Shown here: piece after piece, positions 59,559 through 64,000 of the stretch | Position numbering within the stretch: position 1 is the stretch's first letter | How the letters are laid out: each line of letters opens with the position of its first letter | DNA from: Ooceraea biroi | Lineage: Eukaryota; Arthropoda; Insecta; Hymenoptera; Formicidae | Reading direction: 5' to 3' | Assembly: GCF_003672135.1 (NCBI RefSeq) | Contig: NC_039513.1 | Coordinates: 7,254,833-7,318,832 of the forward strand | DNA: 64,000 nucleotides | Translations under genes and position numbers: made by a program | Notes under the pieces: model-generated | Database searches by the model: none | What the model saw: the letters and a program-made list of their open reading frames with translations, nothing else | What the model was told of the DNA's origin: nothing

Positions 59559-60335
59559 TTTAACTTTCTATATTTTTGTGTGTTGCAATTTTGTTAGTTT
59601 CCCTTTTAACATTTGATTATACATATTTTAGGTTATTAACATTTAATAAAATGTTTTTTGTTAATTTTTTGTACTATATAACCTTTTCTGCATAAAAAAA
59701 CCTTTCGCCTTTCACCCAGCCTTTGCATTAAAAAAATAGTTATATTTTAATATACATTTTATTATTACATGCATAACTTACTTTTATATTTTTCCCACGT
59801 CTCACTTTGCTTACGTATGCGGTCATATGTAGATATATAAACATGTAGGCTTGTACTTTTTATTTGCATGCGCATGCGCGAAATAGAGCACTTTTAGGTC
59901 GGTATTCAAAGGCTGCGCTCCGACATTCGCTCCGATATTAGTCATCAGATGTGAGCGAGCCAGCGAACGTAACCTCTAAATGCCGAAGTGACAGCGGCGA
60001 GAGCAAAAGAAAAATCGTTACGCACAATTTTAATTATTAATTGGACTCCGTGTAAAAGAGAGCGTATACAGAATGTATCACTCCGACACGAGAATCGACG
60101 AAGCGTCGGCGCGATTTGTACAATTTTGACAAGCCGGCATGAGAGGAAAGGGTGGAGAGTAACTGATTAATATTGTATATATGAAAATTGTTACATGTTA
60201 CGTTTTTGCACAACGATCCCACAAGTACGAGTCTTTTTTTAAAGTGTAAACCGAGATACATGTCACATCGATTTAAGTGACACTCTTGTTTGTTATAATC
60301 GAGTTATCATCGTCGAGGTTACACGATAGATAATC
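59559..60335. other. Divergent promoter region THAP / PGGT1B
   Basis: The two genes are transcribed away from each other. At 59898 a GGTCGGTATTCA motif like that at 54281 hints at an element end. The GC-richer segment 59.9-60.15 kb probably contains the PGGT1B leader. Confidence 0.4.
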
Positions 60336-61632
60336 ATGTTGCCGCAACTAGCGAAGGAGAAGCACGCCAAGTACTTTCGAGGCTTACTAAAGATCATGCC
60401 TAGCGATCTGGCGGAATTCGATTCCACCAGGCTGATGATAGCGTACTTCGCGTTGTCTGGTCTAGATTTGTTGAACTCGTTGGACGAGCTCGGGGAGAAG
60501 GGTAAGTCCGAGGCTATCGATTGGATCTACCGTCTGCAGGTTGTGGGAGCGGGCTCGCGTTCCGGTTTCCAAATCTCCACGACCATACCAAAGGACATGC
60601 CAGAGTATCAGTGTGGTCATTTGGCAATGACCTATACTGGCCTGGTCACCCTACTGATCCTCGGCGATGACTTGAGCCGAGTCGACAGGAAATCTATCAT
60701 CGAAGGAGTGTGCTCGTGCCAAAACCCGGATGGCTCTTTCACAGCCATGGTGACAGGATGCGAGAGTGATATGAGATTCGTTTACTGTGCCTGTTGCGTC
60801 TCCGCTATATTGGACGACTGGTCGGGAGTCGATATTCCAAAGGCTATTGATTATATTTTACGAAGCATTGTAAGCATTTATTTGTTTCAAGTTTATTATC
60901 ATATGCAGAAAGTTATTTTTGCTCCTCAGATTTGATTGTAATGATTGGTTCATAATAATTACAGTCATACGACGGTGGTATTGGACAAGGACCTGGTCTC
61001 GAGTCACATGGAGGATCCACTTTCTGCGCCGTGGCAAGCTTGTTTCTAATGAAGAAGCACGTCAATGTGTTCGACGTGCTGACATGGAATCGTTTGGCTC
61101 GACTGAGGCGTTGGTGCCTTATGAGACAAGATGGTGGATTTCATGGGAGACCAGGGAAACCATCCGATACGTGTTACAGCTTCTGGGTTGGTGCTACGCT
61201 TGAACTGCTCGAGTTCTTCGATTTCTCAGACGCTGAACAGAATAAAGCATTTATTCTTAACACCCAAGATACGATTGTTGGAGGTTTGGCAAAGTTCGAA
61301 AACACTCGACCTGATCCTTTGCATACATACTTAGGTAGGTATAAAATAAATAAATTACGTGCAGTTGAATGCTTGTTTGAAAATAAAAATAACAAATAAT
61401 TTTGCATATCTGCTGCCTTACGAGAAATTATTTCATAAATGTTTTTAATAAATTATAAATTATTTTGCGTATAACGGCGCATATGGACAAAATATGATTT
61501 TTTCCGACAGGTCTGTGCGGTTTGAGTCTCTTGGGACAACCCGGTCTATGTACGATAAATCCAGAGCTCAATATCTCTCAACGAGCTTACGAACACTTAC
61601 AACAGATTCATAAAAAGTGGCGGAGTGAATGA
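60336..61632 (+). CDS. PGGT1B: Geranylgeranyltransferase type-1 subunit beta
   Basis: This is the catalytic beta subunit of GGTase-I, which attaches geranylgeranyl to CaaX proteins such as Rho GTPases in the cytosol. Seen: exons 60336-60869, 60965-61334 and 61511-61632 join in phase to 341 residues (human 377; the difference is mostly N-terminal and in one loop). Alpha-alpha barrel motifs are present: YFALSGLDLL, GHLAMTYTGL, ILGDDLSRV, NPDGSF, DMRFVYCACC, GIGQGPGLESHGGSTFCAVA and LMRQDGGFHGRPGKPSDTCY. The zinc ligands Asp and Cys lie in SDTCYSFW and the His in DPLHTYLG. An in-frame TAG just upstream supports the ATG at 60336. Its alpha partner (FNTA) is not in the window. Confidence 0.96.
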
Positions 61633-61947
61633 TTCTGGTTTATAAGGGTTTATGAAGATAAGAGAGATATCATATCAAATGCACAGAGTTAAATGTATCA
61701 GATCCAACACTTTTGCATTCGCTCGTAACTCCTGTTTGTATTTTAGTATATTCTCTGTGCTGGAAATCTCATTCTAAAGATGTCAATTAATATTACTACA
61801 ATAATCACACGACATACGTATGTTGTAATGATGTTTTCTTTTACATGATTTGAGACTATGTTGAAGGATGTGCTTGTTACGTATGTATAGCATACACATT
61901 AAAATATGGATATTACTAGTAGAAAATTTACTAGCTAGAAGAATATT

Positions 61948-61953
61948 AATAAA
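61948..61953 (+). terminator. Candidate poly(A) signal of PGGT1B
   Basis: AATAAA about 315 nt after the stop. No AATAAA was found closer to the stop. Confidence 0.3.
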
Positions 61954-62399
61954 AATAATTTAGACTATTGTCTTTTAATCTCTATTTTCTTCTTTTGAAT
62001 ATTAAAGTTGTCATTAATAAGTTAATGATTTAATTGTTAAAAATTTATAACAATATTGGGTAACAATGGAAAGTTCTTTCCGTTTTTTAGATTTTAAGCA
62101 AAATTAATATATGTTTCGACGTTTATCATGGAAGCAACAAGTTATGGAAAATAAAATAACATCTGCTTTAAATAGTAAAATTCATTTTTCATATTCAGAT
62201 AAAACTATTTATTCATCAATGTACGGGAGAAATTTCCGTTCAGTTCAACCTTTTATAATGCGACATTCTACTATTTTATAACCATATAATTCCGTCTATG
62301 ATCTTCCGTCTGAATTGGTTAATTACATATTAATTTTTCAACACTTTATTATTCTTTTGTTAATTTAATTTAGAATACAAAAACACAATATACTTACCT

Positions 62400-62435
62400 C
62401 TCTCACGGCTCAGTGTGAGCACTGTGAGCCGTGAG
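62400..62435. repeat. Hairpin at a minus-strand splice donor
   Basis: Inverted 12-nt arms TCTCACGGCTCA and TGAGCCGTGAGA enclose 12 nt. The structure lies directly upstream (minus sense) of the GTAAGT donor at 62397. Confidence 0.6.
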
Positions 62436-62694
62436 ATGAAGCAGCGTGAAGTTGTGCACCTCTTGCATGTGTCACGTTGGCACCGCCCCCGGTATTCCTC
62501 CGCCAATCGCGCGTCGAGAATCAGTGCCATGGTAACCGGGGTGGGCTCGTACATATCGCAACGCAGGTCGCAGTGATGTCTCAAACGTTGGTCGGCGGTG
62601 CACCGTGGCAGACGTTTCGTCGGAGAGTGTCGCGACAACCTGACGCAGTAATTCCGCTGCTCGTGAAGTGTGTCAGTCACTGAGGTGCCCTATA

Positions 62695-62871
62695 CATTTC
62701 TTCACGTCGTCGTCAGTTGCGAGTCAGTGTAATTCGGAAGCGCTTCGTTACAATTGGAGAACAACAATCGGGACTAGAACGGAGAAACGCGATTACACGC
62801 GTAGTTGTTCGTAGTGAGACTTCGTCCTTCGCTGTCGGGTCGCGCTCCCGCGGCCCACAACATTAGCAGAG
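62695..62871 (+). promoter_or_regulatory. Candidate 5' UTR exon of a gene running off the right edge
   Basis: A GC-richer stretch with several TCAGT initiator-like motifs (62672, 62722) ends at GCAGAG|GTTAGT, a good donor. No long plus-strand frame is present, so it would be a leader exon whose coding exons lie beyond 64,000. About 300 bp to its left, minus-strand donor GAGAG|GTAAGT at 62398 suggests divergent transcription from the same promoter. Confidence 0.35.
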
Positions 62872-64000
62872 GTTAGTGTGCATGTCAAAATTCAAATCGA
62901 TCGACGCGTGCGATCGTTCGCGCGCTATTTCCCGGGAAGTTACGCGAGCTCTTCCTAGCTTGCCAGTTATTTGCGCTCTATCTTGATGAATTACATATAG
63001 CAGTGCGATCTTTTTCAACAGACGGTGGCGCGGCACGATCGGTCATGAAATTGAAATTCGCTTGCGCGCGCGCGCGTAATTTTATGTACTATTTTCTCAA
63101 TTTTTTACGTAACATGTTTGCAAGAATAAATGTATATTTGCTGAACATATGCGCTTTGAGATCCGAGAATCGACTGCATTTGTGTAGTCGAGGACTATCC
63201 TCTTGACATGATTCACTTGCCGCCCATTTCGGAGTCAATTTGTTAATAATGAGAAGAGGATCTCTAGGACACATTCGCTATGTTCAGCAAATATACATTT
63301 ATTCTTGTAAACATGTCAATAAAAAATTGAGGAAAGAAACCCAAATCAAGAAAAGAAAATCAAAGGAAATAACGAAACTGGAGAAGAGAAGATAGTAAAT
63401 TTGACAACAAAAAGAGAGATTACCATTTACAGGCTTTCTGAATAATAATTTTATAAAGAAATTTATCTTTATTACTAACAATAAGATTGACGCATGCTTC
63501 TGCTAGAGCTTTAGTATCTGAATCTGAATTAAATGAATCTGAAAAGTTTCCCTATTCATCGCGTTGAATTTCCGCGGATCATCTCCCTGATGCTTAGGAG
63601 AATTACTTAAGCCGTACTTTTTTTAAATGAATTAGAAAAAAAGGACCTAATTGATAAAATATATCAGTTGTTACGTTATTATAAAAAAGTCACATTAACT
63701 ATAAATATAATAACTATATAATTTTCTTAGAATATAGGAAAATACGTTTATTTTGTAATAATACAATGATAAAATGACGATTCATGATTAACAGCTTCAT
63801 GAATCATCACCAGGAGATAAGTAAATTATCAGTAAAAAATAATATATAGTGATATAAAAATTATGCAATTTTTTCATTATTGCACGAAAAAAGGCACGCT
63901 TAAAAATTGCGCAAGTAGAAATATATCGCATTGCAATTAACAGGCTTTCACACACTAATTGTTCTTGAGGACTTCAATTATAAATTAAATATAAATATAA
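62872..64000. other. Right-edge non-coding DNA
   Basis: After the candidate leader exon the sequence is intron-like, with a (GC)n tract at 63.06 kb and AT-rich DNA to the end. Segments at 63.11-63.14 and 63.27-63.31 kb form an imperfect inverted repeat (GTTTGCAAGAATAAATGTAT and its near-complement). Confidence 0.4.

Noticed and set aside
62360..62680. 106-codon minus-strand frame
   Set aside because: It ends at a good donor but has no recognisable domain and is Arg/Cys-rich; more likely a non-coding leader or antisense exon.

Overview
The window looks like nuclear DNA from a holometabolous insect, most probably a hymenopteran and perhaps an ant. Genes are split by short GT-AG introns, intergenic DNA is AT-rich with GC-rich islands, and a mariner relic and many hairpin-forming miniature elements are present. 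The species call is inference.

Layout. Bases 1-33,000 are mostly non-coding. On the minus strand they hold a chain of GC-rich candidate exons (32.9, 27.6, 23.4 and 22.3 kb, perhaps a 28-nt exon at 5.1 kb and a terminal exon at 1.7 kb). Splice phases agree from one exon to the next, which suggests one long, unrecognised Ser-rich gene. A deleted mariner lies at 18.5 kb.

From 36 to 47.4 kb lies a compact housekeeping block: PTAR1 (minus), PDRG1, TBCA and PDCD7 (all plus), then UTP15 (minus, convergent with PDCD7). From 47.4 to 54.7 kb is a mobile-element nest: at least four hairpin or foldback elements with CCC...GGG ends and 2-bp target duplications, inserted side by side and inside one another, plus a Harbinger-like MITE. 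From 55 to 62 kb follow adenosine kinase (plus), a THAP-domain gene (minus) and the geranylgeranyltransferase-I beta subunit PGGT1B (plus). The right end (62.4-64 kb) looks like a promoter region with a candidate non-coding first exon.

Functional links. PDRG1 (prefoldin-like) and TBCA (tubulin cofactor) both serve protein or tubulin folding. PDCD7 is a minor-spliceosome protein and UTP15 acts in rRNA processing. PTAR1 and PGGT1B are protein prenyltransferase-family subunits of different complexes. This is an ordinary eukaryotic gene neighbourhood, not an operon. Exon boundaries were worked out by hand from splice signals, reading phase and family alignment from memory; no database search was run.
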